DNA of 64,000 nucleotides from an uncultured Oxalobacteraceae bacterium (GTDB lineage Bacteria; Pseudomonadota; Gammaproteobacteria; Burkholderiales; Burkholderiaceae_D), in the NCBI GenBank assembly GCA_903893945.1, contig CAITOF010000005.1, positions 22,083 through 86,082 on the forward strand. Direction: 5' to 3'. The notes beneath the pieces are model-generated. The model saw nothing but the letters and a program-made list of their open reading frames with translations, did not search any database and was not told the origin of the DNA. Position numbers and translations under genes: made by a program. Below are positions 44,761-53,299 of this stretch, in pieces (positions within the stretch are counted from its first letter, which is position 1; each line of letters begins with the position of its first letter).

Positions 44761-45624
44761 ATGCATTCCCAACTACGCAACCTGCAAAGAGAAATTACCG
44801 GTTTATCGACCTCCGACGGCGCCGGGGTGAAGTTGTTACGTAGTCTGGGTAGCGGTCCTCATGCACGGCTGGATCCGTTTTTAATGCTCGATGAATTTTC
44901 ATCGGTTAACCCCGGCGACTACATTGCCGGTTTTCCGCCTCATCCGCATCGTGGATTTGATACGGTCACGTACCTGCTCGATGGCCATATGCGTCATGAA
45001 GACCACATGGGTAATGTGGGTCATATACAGAGTGGCGGCGTCCAGTGGATGACAGCCGGGCGCGGTGTGATTCATTCTGAAATGCCCGAACAGGTGGAAG
45101 GGCGCATGCGCGGTTTTCAGCTCTGGATCAATTTACCGGCACGCGAAAAAATGAAACCGGCCTGCTACCGGGATATACAGCCCGACCAGATTCCCGTTAT
45201 TACGTTGGCCAGCGGTGGCTTTGTCAAGGTGATTGCTGGCGATCTCACCGTGGAAGGCAAATCAGTGCAGGGCCCGATACATGGTGTCAGTACCGAACCC
45301 GTCTATCTTGACGTCATGTTGCCGCCGCACAGCCAGCTCAGCGTTGATCTGACCCTGAATCATCATGCCTTTGTGTACACGTATGAGGGCAAAGTGCAGA
45401 TTGGTGACCGGGTTGTCAACAATCACAGTGCCGGTGTCCTGTCCGACGGTGACCGGGTTGAATTAAGCAGTCTGGATCAGGAAACGCGATTTTTACTGCT
45501 GGCAGGGAAACCAATCGGTGAACCAGTAGTACAATATGGACCTTTCGTGATGAATACACGTGCTGAAGTAGAGCAAGCCGTAATGGATTATCAAAATGGC
45601 ACATTGACGCAGGCGCCTGCCTAG
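44761..45624 (+). CDS. Pirin family protein (quercetinase-like)
   Basis: 287 residues, two cupin domains. LMLDEFSSVNPGDY, FPPHPHRGFDTVTYLLDG and WMTAGRGVIHSEMP hold the metal-binding His-His-His-Glu set (HPHRG..., H..., E), all intact. Bacterial pirins include quercetin 2,3-dioxygenases and redox-sensing regulators. Coupled to azoR, so probably acts on quinone or flavonoid-type compounds. Confidence 0.88.
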   Translation: MHSQLRNLQREITGLSTSDGAGVKLLRSLGSGPHARLDPFLMLDEFSSVNPGDYIAGFPPHPHRGFDTVTYLLDGHMRHEDHMGNVGHIQSGGVQWMTAGRGVIHSEMPEQVEGRMRGFQLWINLPAREKMKPACYRDIQPDQIPVITLASGGFVKVIAGDLTVEGKSVQGPIHGVSTEPVYLDVMLPPHSQLSVDLTLNHHAFVYTYEGKVQIGDRVVNNHSAGVLSDGDRVELSSLDQETRFLLLAGKPIGEPVVQYGPFVMNTRAEVEQAVMDYQNGTLTQAPA

Positions 45625-45695
45625 CAGGCATCCCGCGGGTTGGCGATTCGCTGCGTTATTCTTCACCTTCCATTTATTAACGTTAGTGAACCAGT

Positions 45696-46313
45696 ATGAC
45701 CCGCAATAACAACAATGACGCAATCCCTGCCACCATCGAGTATATTTCATCGTGTTCGTTACCGACGCCGTGGGCTATTTTTCAGTTGCATGCCTTTTTT
45801 GAGCCTGCCACCCGCAAGGAGCACCTTGCCCTGACCCTGGGCAATGTGTCCGACGGTGAACCGGTATTGGCGCGATTACATTCGGAATGCCTGACCGGAG
45901 ATGCGTTGTTCAGCCAGCGTTGTGATTGCGGAGCCCAGCTTGAATCTGCACTGAAAAAAATAGCGCAGGAAGGCCGTGGCGCGCTGCTTTATTTGCGCCA
46001 GGAAGGACGTGGCATCGGTTTGTTGAACAAGGTGCTGGCCTACCGCCTGCAAGATGCCGGTGCCGATACGGTGGAAGCCAATCAGGCATTGGGCTTTGCG
46101 CCTGACCAGCGTAACTACCAGTTTTGTCAGCCTATGCTGGATCATCTGCAGATCAAGTCGGTCAGACTGATGAGTAACAATCCAAGAAAGGCCGCCGCAC
46201 TGGTCGAGTGCGGTATTGCGGTGGTTGAACAGATTCCGTTGATTATCAAAAAAAATCCGCATAATGAGCGGTACCTGCTTACCAAAGCAGCCAAATTAGG
46301 ACATAAGTTTTAG
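45696..46313 (+). CDS. ribA: GTP cyclohydrolase II
   Basis: 205 residues, stand-alone RibA type (E. coli RibA 196). Zinc ligands SECLTGDALFSQRCDCG (three Cys), then QEGRGIGLLNKVLAYRLQ and LMSNNPRK. Converts GTP to diaminohydroxypyrimidine ribosylphosphate, the first step of riboflavin synthesis. 16 bases before the patatin gene. The N-terminal 25 residues lie outside the common fold. Confidence 0.93.
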   Translation: MTRNNNNDAIPATIEYISSCSLPTPWAIFQLHAFFEPATRKEHLALTLGNVSDGEPVLARLHSECLTGDALFSQRCDCGAQLESALKKIAQEGRGALLYLRQEGRGIGLLNKVLAYRLQDAGADTVEANQALGFAPDQRNYQFCQPMLDHLQIKSVRLMSNNPRKAAALVECGIAVVEQIPLIIKKNPHNERYLLTKAAKLGHKF

Positions 46314-46329
46314 TAACCATGGCCATCCA

Positions 46330-47544
46330 ATGACAATACCCTCAAAACCTGCCGCGATGCGCACGGCCACCGCTGCAACTGCAAAGCGGGCAAAAGCCGC
46401 GCAAGGCAGTGTTGCACGCCATGACCATCCACCGAAACTTGACCATGAACATATCGCTCTGGTGCTGCAGGGCGGCGGGGCACTGGGCGCTTATCAGGCT
46501 GGCGTTTATGAAGCGCTGTCCAGAATTCCCACGGAACCGCACTGGATTGCCGGTGTCTCGATTGGTGCCATCAATTCGGCCATCATTGCAGGCAATGAAC
46601 CCCATCGCCGGCTGGAACGGCTCCAGGAATTCTGGAATCGGGTCACGTCGCGCAGCGCCCTGTTCCAGCCGGTGTTCGACCAGCAATGGGCCGCCCTGCA
46701 TCAGGTGGGCGCGTCTATGGCGGCCTCGTTAGGGGTGCCCGGATTCTATAAACCACGCTTCCCGCCGCCGTTGTTTCAACCTGAAGGTACCGATGCGGCA
46801 ATCAGTTATTACGATACGACGCCATTACGCGAAACGCTGGAACAACTGGTTGATTTTGATCTGATCAATACCTGCAGGACGCGACTGTCGGTGGGCGCGG
46901 TCAATGTGCGCACGGGAAATTCGATTTATTTTGACAATACCCAACAGCGCATCGGGCCGGAACATGTCATGGCCAGTGGCGCGCTGCCTCCTGCGTTTGC
47001 GCCCGTTATGATCGATGGCGAACCTTACTGGGATGGCGGCATCGTGTCGAATACACCCCTGCAGTACGTACTGGATAATCGCGATCTGAAAAAAACCATG
47101 GCCGTGCAGGTTGATTTATTCAGTGCGCGCGGCGCCATGCCACTGAATATGCCCAGCGTGTCGTCGCGCCAGAAAGATATTCAATATTCCAGTCGCACAC
47201 GACTGGGAACCGATCAGGCCGCCCAGTTGCATCGCGCCAAACAGAACGTACAGCGGCTTATCGCCAAACTTCCCGACTCCATGCGCAATGAAGAGGAAGT
47301 CAGATACCTGATGAATGCAACGCGTACTGCCCATCTGGATATCGTGCACCTGATTTACCGGCAGGACCGCTACGAACTTGAATCAAAGGATTATGAATTC
47401 TCCCGCGCCACGATGGAGGCCCATTGGGAAGCCGGGCGACGTGACATGCAACGCACGCTGGATCATCCTGACTGGTTGAGAATGGCAACCGAAGACGACG
47501 GCGTCACGGTCTATGATCTGGCGCATCTGGATCTGAATAAGTAA
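46330..47544 (+). CDS. Patatin-like phospholipase (DUF3734 type)
   Basis: 404 residues. LQGGGALGAYQAGVYEAL (oxyanion hole), GVSIGAINSAI with the nucleophile Ser in GxSxG, and YWDGGIVSNTPL with the Asp of DGG: a complete catalytic dyad. The last 120 residues correspond to the DUF3734 C-terminal domain (RKDIQYSSRTR and LVHLIYRQDRYE-like blocks). N-terminal 30 residues are Ala/Lys-rich. Acts on lipids, perhaps intracellular PHB-granule or membrane lipids. Confidence 0.9.
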   Translation: MTIPSKPAAMRTATAATAKRAKAAQGSVARHDHPPKLDHEHIALVLQGGGALGAYQAGVYEALSRIPTEPHWIAGVSIGAINSAIIAGNEPHRRLERLQEFWNRVTSRSALFQPVFDQQWAALHQVGASMAASLGVPGFYKPRFPPPLFQPEGTDAAISYYDTTPLRETLEQLVDFDLINTCRTRLSVGAVNVRTGNSIYFDNTQQRIGPEHVMASGALPPAFAPVMIDGEPYWDGGIVSNTPLQYVLDNRDLKKTMAVQVDLFSARGAMPLNMPSVSSRQKDIQYSSRTRLGTDQAAQLHRAKQNVQRLIAKLPDSMRNEEEVRYLMNATRTAHLDIVHLIYRQDRYELESKDYEFSRATMEAHWEAGRRDMQRTLDHPDWLRMATEDDGVTVYDLAHLDLNK

Positions 47545-47558
47545 TCCGGACCCAGCGC

Positions 47559-47657
47559 CATGGTCCAGCCATGGTCCAGCCATGGTCCAGCTATGGTCCA
47601 GCTATGGTCCAGCTATGGTCCAGCTATGGTCCAGCTATGGTCCAGCTATGGTCCAGC
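47559..47657. repeat. Nine-copy 11-bp tandem repeat
   Basis: Nine exact-length copies of YATGGTCCAGC: three with C and then six with T in the first position, spanning 99 bases without indels. It lies between the patatin stop and the stop codon of the minus-strand gene, which directly abuts it. Because 11 is not divisible by three, all three plus frames read the same 11-residue repeat. Copy number probably varies by slippage. Confidence 0.97.
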
Positions 47658-48074
47658 TTACCTGGTCTGGAAATGCATGCCGAAATTATGCTGTAATACG
47701 ATGCGCGATGTTGCAATCAGGCTGTTCAGACCCAGCAGCAGCTGAATCAGGGTGCCTTCCGGCAGTATCCAGATCTGTCCCCTTGCCGGTTTTGCACCGG
47801 TGCATGACGACACAATGGGCGTGACCCATTCCGCTTCGCCGGTGACATCCAGCAATATCATACCTTCACTGGTTGTATGGACAAACAGTTCCCCTCCCAG
47901 TGCCAGCGTAAAGCAGATTCCCTGACCAATGGGCATTCCGGCTTTCTTGTCCTGTTCGCAAAAAAACTGCAACTCCAGATTGCTGTTGGCGACCCAGACT
48001 TCGGCATCGTCAACGCCGCTGAATAATTCCCAGGGGCGATCGTGGTTTTCAGGTATGTTGGGCGTGTTGTCCAT
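47658..48074 (-). CDS. Small protein of unknown function, coupled to hemolysin III gene
   Basis: 138 residues, cytoplasmic, acidic, no family recognised. Predominantly beta (LELQFFCEQ, GICFTLALGGELFVHTTSEGMILLDVTG read as alternating strands). Its ATG directly follows the TGA of the hemolysin III-like gene, so translation is coupled. The stop codon is the first three bases next to the tandem repeat; one repeat more or less would not change the protein. The C-terminus LQHNFGMHFQTR is therefore adjacent to variable DNA. Confidence 0.7.
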   Translation of the reverse strand: MDNTPNIPENHDRPWELFSGVDDAEVWVANSNLELQFFCEQDKKAGMPIGQGICFTLALGGELFVHTTSEGMILLDVTGEAEWVTPIVSSCTGAKPARGQIWILPEGTLIQLLLGLNSLIATSRIVLQHNFGMHFQTR

Positions 48075-48692
48075 TCAGATGACGTAAAATAAAATTGCCA
48101 CAAAGTGGCAGATGCTGCCACCCAGCACAAACAAATGCCAGATGCCATGGGCATGTTTCATGCGTTCATCGATCACATAAAAAATAACGCCCAACGAGTA
48201 CACGATGCCACCCGCCGCAAGCCAGTAAAATCCGTGCCATCCCAGCGCCGCAATTAATGTCCTGATGAAAAACAGCACAGACCAGCCCATCAGCAGGTAA
48301 ATCACCAGAGAAGCAATGCGTGCCTGATTGGAGAACAATAACTCCTGTATGATGCCGATCACCGCCAGGCACCAGACTATGCCGAATAAAGTCCAGCCGG
48401 CGGTGCCGTGCAATGTCACCAGCGTGAACGGCGTATAACTGCCGGCGATCAGCAGATAAATCATGCAGTGATCAAATTTTTGCAGGATATCTTTGGCTCT
48501 GCCGCGCAGGCTGTGATACAGCGTTGAAAATAAATAAAGTAAAAGCAGGGTAAGACTGTAGACACAACTGCTGGCGATTTTCCAGCCATTTCCGGTAAGG
48601 ATGGAAAGCGTGATCAGCACCGTCGCGCCGATCACCACCAGCGACGCACCGACAAGGTGGCTGATACTGTTTAATTTTTCTCCCTGATACAT
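48075..48692 (-). CDS. Hemolysin III/PAQR-family membrane protein (TrhA-like)
   Basis: 205 residues, seven membrane helices. Family metal-site residues are visible: STLYHSL (Ser, His), FDHCMIYLLIAGSYTPF (Asp) and GIWHLFVLGGSICHF with two His (quoted as blocks). Bacterial members (TrhA) influence membrane-fluidity homeostasis; haemolysis is not their natural role. It precedes the unknown gene without a gap. Confidence 0.88.
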   Translation of the reverse strand: MYQGEKLNSISHLVGASLVVIGATVLITLSILTGNGWKIASSCVYSLTLLLLYLFSTLYHSLRGRAKDILQKFDHCMIYLLIAGSYTPFTLVTLHGTAGWTLFGIVWCLAVIGIIQELLFSNQARIASLVIYLLMGWSVLFFIRTLIAALGWHGFYWLAAGGIVYSLGVIFYVIDERMKHAHGIWHLFVLGGSICHFVAILFYVI

Positions 48693-48777
48693 TGCCTGAC
48701 CATGAATGATTATTGGAATGGCGTTACCTTAACAGAGAAAACGGTTTTGTGAAAACGGTCGTTCTGCCGGACCGTAA

Positions 48778-48812
48778 AAAAACTGCGTCAAGTCCGACTT
48801 GACGCAGTTTTT
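48778..48812. terminator. Strong bidirectional-type terminator downstream of the DUF4382 gene
   Basis: A perfect 16-bp stem (AAAAACTGCGTCAAGT, loop CCG, complement) with A-runs on one side and T-runs on the other. It lies 15 bases past the lipoprotein stop in its direction of transcription. Confidence 0.9.
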
Positions 48813-48827
48813 CGATGGACTTGCCGC

Positions 48828-50717
48828 TTACAGTGTCGTCACCGCGCTCATGGATGCCGAGTTGGTCGTACGTAAATCGGCATAACCACTCACAGGGAAC
48901 GATTTGTGCGAACCATCCGAATAGAATACGCGCAAATAAACGTAGTAATAAGCGCCCGGTAACGGGGCCGTCATACTGCCGGCACCAACGCCGCTGAACT
49001 GGTAACTGCAGTTGGTTAACACACTGTTATTCAGTGTATTGCCGCCGCTGCTGCAGGACGGCGACAATGAATTCACCGGAACGGTCGAAATCACCGCTGC
49101 ATTTCGTGCCAGAACGACATCCGCACCAAGGACTGTGGCACTGTTGGAGGTTTTGGGGCTCAGGGTGCCGCTTATCGTGCCACTGACGGTGCCACTGACC
49201 ACGCCGGTATCCAGCACCGGTGCGTTATAACTGAACCCGACGGTCGTTGTCCCATTCGCTACGGGGTAGCCACCGGACAGATTGGTCAACAGATTGGCCG
49301 TGGGTAAATAATTGGCGCCAAAATCATAATAAACATGCTCATTAACCTGCACGTTGTAGTTGCCATTGCCCTCTGACGGTGTCACCGCAGCGAATGACAA
49401 ACCACCGGCGCTGTATGGAGCCACATTCAAGCCGGCGTTGGCGACGTAAAACGCCTGATTCCAGGGGGCCATGAAGGTGCGATCGATATTGCCGGTATAG
49501 GGATTGGTCGCTGCCCAGCGAATTTCATGTGGCAAGGTACTGGTACCGTTGGGGAAGGTCTGTTCGAAGACGGCATGACCGCTGGTCAATGGTTGTAGCG
49601 GCAGCGCAAAATTGGTGGGGTACTCATTGGTCAGCGTGACGGGCAATGCACTGGCGCTGAGCGACGTACCACCGGTGAACGATTCGGCGCTGTTTGCATA
49701 CGTGTAAGTGCCAGAGGGCTGGACACCGGTAATGACCAGTGTCTGCATCTGACGCCCACGCACCACGATATCGTACGTGATTGGTTGGCCGGTTAATTCG
49801 TCGGTGACAGGCAGTGGCGCCAGAGTGAAGGCACCGGTGGTCGGGTCAACGCGTGTTGAACGAACCGCTTCATAACGTGTGCCATCGGCGCTGAGCCTTT
49901 CAGCGTGTGCAATCAGGTTGAAGGCGCAGGTCGTTGCAGGTTGTGCGGTAATAATTCCGTTGGTGGCAGGGCAAAGGGCGGTTGCGTTTACCTGACCCGT
50001 GACGGCACCAGAGCTATTCATGTTGAAATAGGCCAGATCCGGCTTCATCGTAAATGATGCGGTGCTGAGCGGATTGGCTACGTTGGCATGGTGGAAAGGT
50101 ACGACGATTTTGTCCAGGTCAAAGTCGGTCGCCAGATTCAGGGTCGAACCGGCTGTCACAACAAAGCTGCCATCGAGGCGCAACCCCTGGGTTGCCTGGG
50201 CGATTTCCAGCGGCGCTTCGACAGTTTGACCTGATGAATTCGTGTATTCAACCTGATCATTCCAGGTCAGACTGCTGGCCAGACTCGACGCAGTGGCTGA
50301 CGCTGAGGCAGCCAGCGGATCTTCATCGCCGAGTAAAAAGAAGCGAATCTGCTTGTAGGTGCCGACGGGTAAAGTGATACCGTTAAACAGATTGTTCAGG
50401 GCACCGTTATCCAGTTGCGCCAAATCGATAGTGACAGGTGCAGCCAGCATCATGGGTGTCCAGGTTGCGTCGGATGAACTCCAGACCGCATTGGATTCGG
50501 TGTGCATGGCCATCCCGGTAATGGTTACCCAGACATGGCTGAAATTCTCTGAGGGCCCATCCGTCACGGCCATATTTACCGTTCCGGTCGCACCCGCTGG
50601 TGTACCTGCGCCGCTATTGCTGCCTGTACCACCGCTTCCGCCACCACCACTGCATGCGCCCAACAGCGCAGTGAATCCGATACACACCAATGCCTGAATA
50701 AGTTTTTTTTGTTGCAT
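48828..50717 (-). CDS. Large DUF4382 lipoprotein
   Basis: 629 residues. Lipobox LLGACSGGGG (lipidated Cys about residue 22) followed by a Gly/Ser/Thr linker, so it is an outer-membrane or periplasmic lipoprotein. Residues about 44-230 fit DUF4382 (VNMAVTDGPSENFSHVWVTI, LPVGTYKQIRFFL). The C-terminal half has several Ig/carboxypeptidase-regulatory-like beta repeats (GAFTLAPLPVTDELTG; GVVSGTVSGTISGTLSP). GGGAG precedes the ATG. Stand-alone gene, strongly terminated. Likely adhesion or carbohydrate contact; unproven. Confidence 0.8.
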   Translation of the reverse strand: MQQKKLIQALVCIGFTALLGACSGGGGSGGTGSNSGAGTPAGATGTVNMAVTDGPSENFSHVWVTITGMAMHTESNAVWSSSDATWTPMMLAAPVTIDLAQLDNGALNNLFNGITLPVGTYKQIRFFLLGDEDPLAASASATASSLASSLTWNDQVEYTNSSGQTVEAPLEIAQATQGLRLDGSFVVTAGSTLNLATDFDLDKIVVPFHHANVANPLSTASFTMKPDLAYFNMNSSGAVTGQVNATALCPATNGIITAQPATTCAFNLIAHAERLSADGTRYEAVRSTRVDPTTGAFTLAPLPVTDELTGQPITYDIVVRGRQMQTLVITGVQPSGTYTYANSAESFTGGTSLSASALPVTLTNEYPTNFALPLQPLTSGHAVFEQTFPNGTSTLPHEIRWAATNPYTGNIDRTFMAPWNQAFYVANAGLNVAPYSAGGLSFAAVTPSEGNGNYNVQVNEHVYYDFGANYLPTANLLTNLSGGYPVANGTTTVGFSYNAPVLDTGVVSGTVSGTISGTLSPKTSNSATVLGADVVLARNAAVISTVPVNSLSPSCSSGGNTLNNSVLTNCSYQFSGVGAGSMTAPLPGAYYYVYLRVFYSDGSHKSFPVSGYADLRTTNSASMSAVTTL

Positions 50718-51181
50718 GTTGTTCTCCCTTAAGTTTTAAAAAATCAGATAACGTCAATGTTGGCAGAGGATTCAAAGAGGACCGCACCGGTCAGTCTGTT
50801 AGTTGAAAGCGGCAACAGGTATTCGGGTGGCAAGCGCTCTTGTAATCATGTGCAAATGGTATAAATCGTTCATGAAATCAGATTTACAACACCTGCTCTC
50901 AACGGTGCTCAGCACGAAATGTATGACACCCAAATTGTCATAGATGTAAGGAGTTGTATCGTTTTATTATGTTTTATGCGTGTTGATGAATGGCGCAACC
51001 GGTCGCGGAATGGATCCTGTTGAATGACTGTTCGACGGGGGAAGCGCACAATAAGGGGGTTTCTGGAGGAGGCAAATTGGTTCCGTGTCAACGAACACAA
51101 ATTGAAACAATCTTTCGCCGAGGCGTTGCTGGGGGGCAGCAGCGCACGCCATCGACGTGCACCATTTCATGGATTTATTGC
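50718..51181. other. 464-base stretch without a supported gene
   Basis: Lies upstream of the DUF4382 gene and downstream of the TlpA-like gene. Three small overlapping frames (63-75 codons) are present but show no conserved feature or ribosome site. A TTGACG is found 60 bases before the lipoprotein gene without a well-spaced -10 box. I see no RNA gene or hairpin. Confidence 0.6.
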
Positions 51182-51691
51182 TTAAAGTGCAATCTGTTCT
51201 TCGAGCAGCCGATGTAACTGGGAAAACTCGGGGGCACCGACATATTTTTTGATGATCTTGCCCTGTTTATCGATCACGTACGTGGTCGGCGTCAGTTTCA
51301 CCTCTCCAAACGAGCGGGCTAACTGGCCATCCACGTCGAGTGCCACGTTAAATGGCAGGTGTCGCGTTTCCGTAAAATTGAGCACATAGTTCGGCGGGTC
51401 ATAGGACATCGCTACGGCGACATATTCCAGACCCTGACCATGATACTGTTCATACGTTTTGATCATCTCGGGCATTTCGCCGACACAGGTGGTGCACGAT
51501 GTTGCCCAAAAGTTAACCATGACCACTTTTCCCTTTAACTGCTCAAGGCTGATTTTTTGACCTTTGATATCGGTAAAAGTGACGTTGGGCGCGGTCTGAT
51601 TACCGCACGCGGCTAACAGGATGGTCAGCAGGACAGCCATCCATGCCGGGAGCAGCTTTTGGACAGCAGGGCGAATCGGGTTGAATTTCAT
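51182..51691 (-). CDS. TlpA-like lipoprotein thioredoxin
   Basis: 169 residues. Signal with lipobox LLAACGN (Cys about residue 29). Active site FWATSCTTCVGEMP (CxxC = CTTC) and cis-proline TPTTYVID. A membrane-tethered thiol-disulfide oxidoreductase, possibly for apocytochrome c or disulfide maturation. Divergent from the cytochrome-porin/diheme cytochrome pair, so a link to their haem attachment is plausible. The intervening 273 bases (51692-51964) hold no convincing promoter or FNR site. Confidence 0.88.
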   Translation of the reverse strand: MKFNPIRPAVQKLLPAWMAVLLTILLAACGNQTAPNVTFTDIKGQKISLEQLKGKVVMVNFWATSCTTCVGEMPEMIKTYEQYHGQGLEYVAVAMSYDPPNYVLNFTETRHLPFNVALDVDGQLARSFGEVKLTPTTYVIDKQGKIIKKYVGAPEFSQLHRLLEEQIAL

Positions 51692-51964
51692 CGTTACAAA
51701 TCTGAGTGGACGAAGCCTTCATTATAAACGCCTCAACCGGTTAACGTTAAAACCTTCATCGGTTTGATTTGTTGCTTTATTGTTGGTTTGTTCAGTAACT
51801 GCCACGTTATTTGTTGCGGCGTTGATTTTCCGCAAATGCTGATGGGTATGCAGGGCGTATAAATCAATCAGGACAGGTTCGGAAATAAGTGCTTGAAAAA
51901 GGTAATGCTGTTTAATTATTCAAATGTCTACATGTTAATCATACTAAAAAAAGGGGAACAGAAA

Positions 51965-53299
51965 ATGAACTCGACGACGGTTTTTCGATGGAGAGTGAGT
52001 TTGCTCTTGGTGCTAGTTTTAAACTTGCTTGTGTTTTTCAACGCGAATGCAGTACCGGCGTATGCGCGGCAAACAGGTCAAAACTGTGTGGCCTGTCATG
52101 CAGGCGGACAGTTTCCGGAACTGACGCCCTACGGCCGTTTGTTTAAACTGACCGGCTATACCATAGGTACCCGATCGATACCCCTGTCGGTGATGGGCGT
52201 GTTGAGCGATACGAAGAACACGAATGCAAGCCTTGCCGGCCCGAAAGACGGGTTGCCGATGTTTGAAACCGGCAGCGTATTTTTAGCCGGAAAGATCACT
52301 GACAATATCGGTTTGTTTGGGCAAACCACCTACAACAATTACAATTTTGATACCGGTGCTTATCAGGGCAGCTGGGGCTCCGATAATTTTGATTTGCGTT
52401 ACGCAGATCGCATTATCGACGCCAATTCTGATCTGATATTTGGTGTTTCGCTCAATAATAATCCAACCGTCACCGATGTCTGGAACTCATCGCCGGCATG
52501 GATCATCTATGCGCCAACCGGGTTTGGCGCCTCCGGTCCGGACAGCGGTCCTATCGTCGGTGGCTTGGGTGCACAGGTAGCGGGACTGACAGCCTATGCG
52601 ATGTGGGATCAGTTTCTCTATGTCGAAGCGGGGCTCTATAAAACCGCCAACGGCGTTTTCTCATTTTTGAGTCAGGGTACCAGTGATTCAGCGCAACCTA
52701 AGCTGGCCGGCGCAAATCCCTACGTTCGAGTGGCGCTCAGCCATGAATGGGGACCACACAACATGATGGTCGGGCTATTCGGATTGAACATCAACATGTA
52801 TCCGCCGGACCCTGTTTCAGGCAACAACACCGTTTTAAGCGGCCCGACCATACAGTACCGGGACCGCGGTATCGATGCACAGTATCAGTATCTGCTCGAT
52901 CCAACCACGATATCAGCGCAATTCAGTTATGTACGTGAAACGGTTAATAATGGCATTGCCACCGGTTATTCGACAAACGATTCAACCACGCTGAATTCAC
53001 TGCGTATCAAAGGCACTTATATCTATGGGGCCAAGTACGGTGCAAGTCTGAGTTACTTCAACACGACTGGCACCAATGACACCACACTGTACGGCCCAGC
53101 GACCACTGGCAGTGTCAATTTTTCACCCGATACGATAGGCTGGACACCGGAATTATTTTATATCCCGGTCCAGAATATCCGGATCGGACTGCAATATTAT
53201 GCTTACCAGAAGTTTGATGGTGCGGCGACAAACTATAACGGCACCAACAATGCCAAAGACAATAACAATGCGTTCTTATACGTTTGGGGAGCTTATTAA
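51965..53299 (+). CDS. Cyc2-like fused outer-membrane cytochrome c-porin
   Basis: 444 residues from the ATG at 51965 (AGGGGA upstream; a TTG-started extension of 24 codons is unlikely). Signal peptide of about 29 residues ending NANA, then VPAYARQTGQNCVACHAGG with a single haem site C41-V-A-C44-H45 and FPELTPYGRLFKLTGY. The AxPAxARQTGxxCxxCH layout is the known signature of Cyc2, the one-haem cytochrome-porin that takes electrons from Fe(II) outside the cell. The remaining 370 residues alternate as a beta-barrel ending with an aromatic residue (WGAY). No iron oxidation has been shown for such short-loop relatives, so the donor is unknown. Confidence 0.75.
   Translation: MNSTTVFRWRVSLLLVLVLNLLVFFNANAVPAYARQTGQNCVACHAGGQFPELTPYGRLFKLTGYTIGTRSIPLSVMGVLSDTKNTNASLAGPKDGLPMFETGSVFLAGKITDNIGLFGQTTYNNYNFDTGAYQGSWGSDNFDLRYADRIIDANSDLIFGVSLNNNPTVTDVWNSSPAWIIYAPTGFGASGPDSGPIVGGLGAQVAGLTAYAMWDQFLYVEAGLYKTANGVFSFLSQGTSDSAQPKLAGANPYVRVALSHEWGPHNMMVGLFGLNINMYPPDPVSGNNTVLSGPTIQYRDRGIDAQYQYLLDPTTISAQFSYVRETVNNGIATGYSTNDSTTLNSLRIKGTYIYGAKYGASLSYFNTTGTNDTTLYGPATTGSVNFSPDTIGWTPELFYIPVQNIRIGLQYYAYQKFDGAATNYNGTNNAKDNNNAFLYVWGAY

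Noticed and set aside
47559..47657. CRISPR array
   Set aside because: The 11-bp units are contiguous with no spacers and no cas genes are near.
47560..47824. Plus-strand frames reading through the tandem repeat as an 11-residue peptide repeat
   Set aside because: Caused by the 11-bp period; the frames run on antisense to the 138-residue gene and lack a ribosome site.
50909..51217. Three overlapping small frames in the 464-base gap
   Set aside because: They contradict one another in frame and strand and show no conserved pattern.
51692..51964. FNR-type site upstream of the cytochrome-porin
   Set aside because: TTGAT half-sites exist but no TTGAT-N4-ATCAA pair was found.
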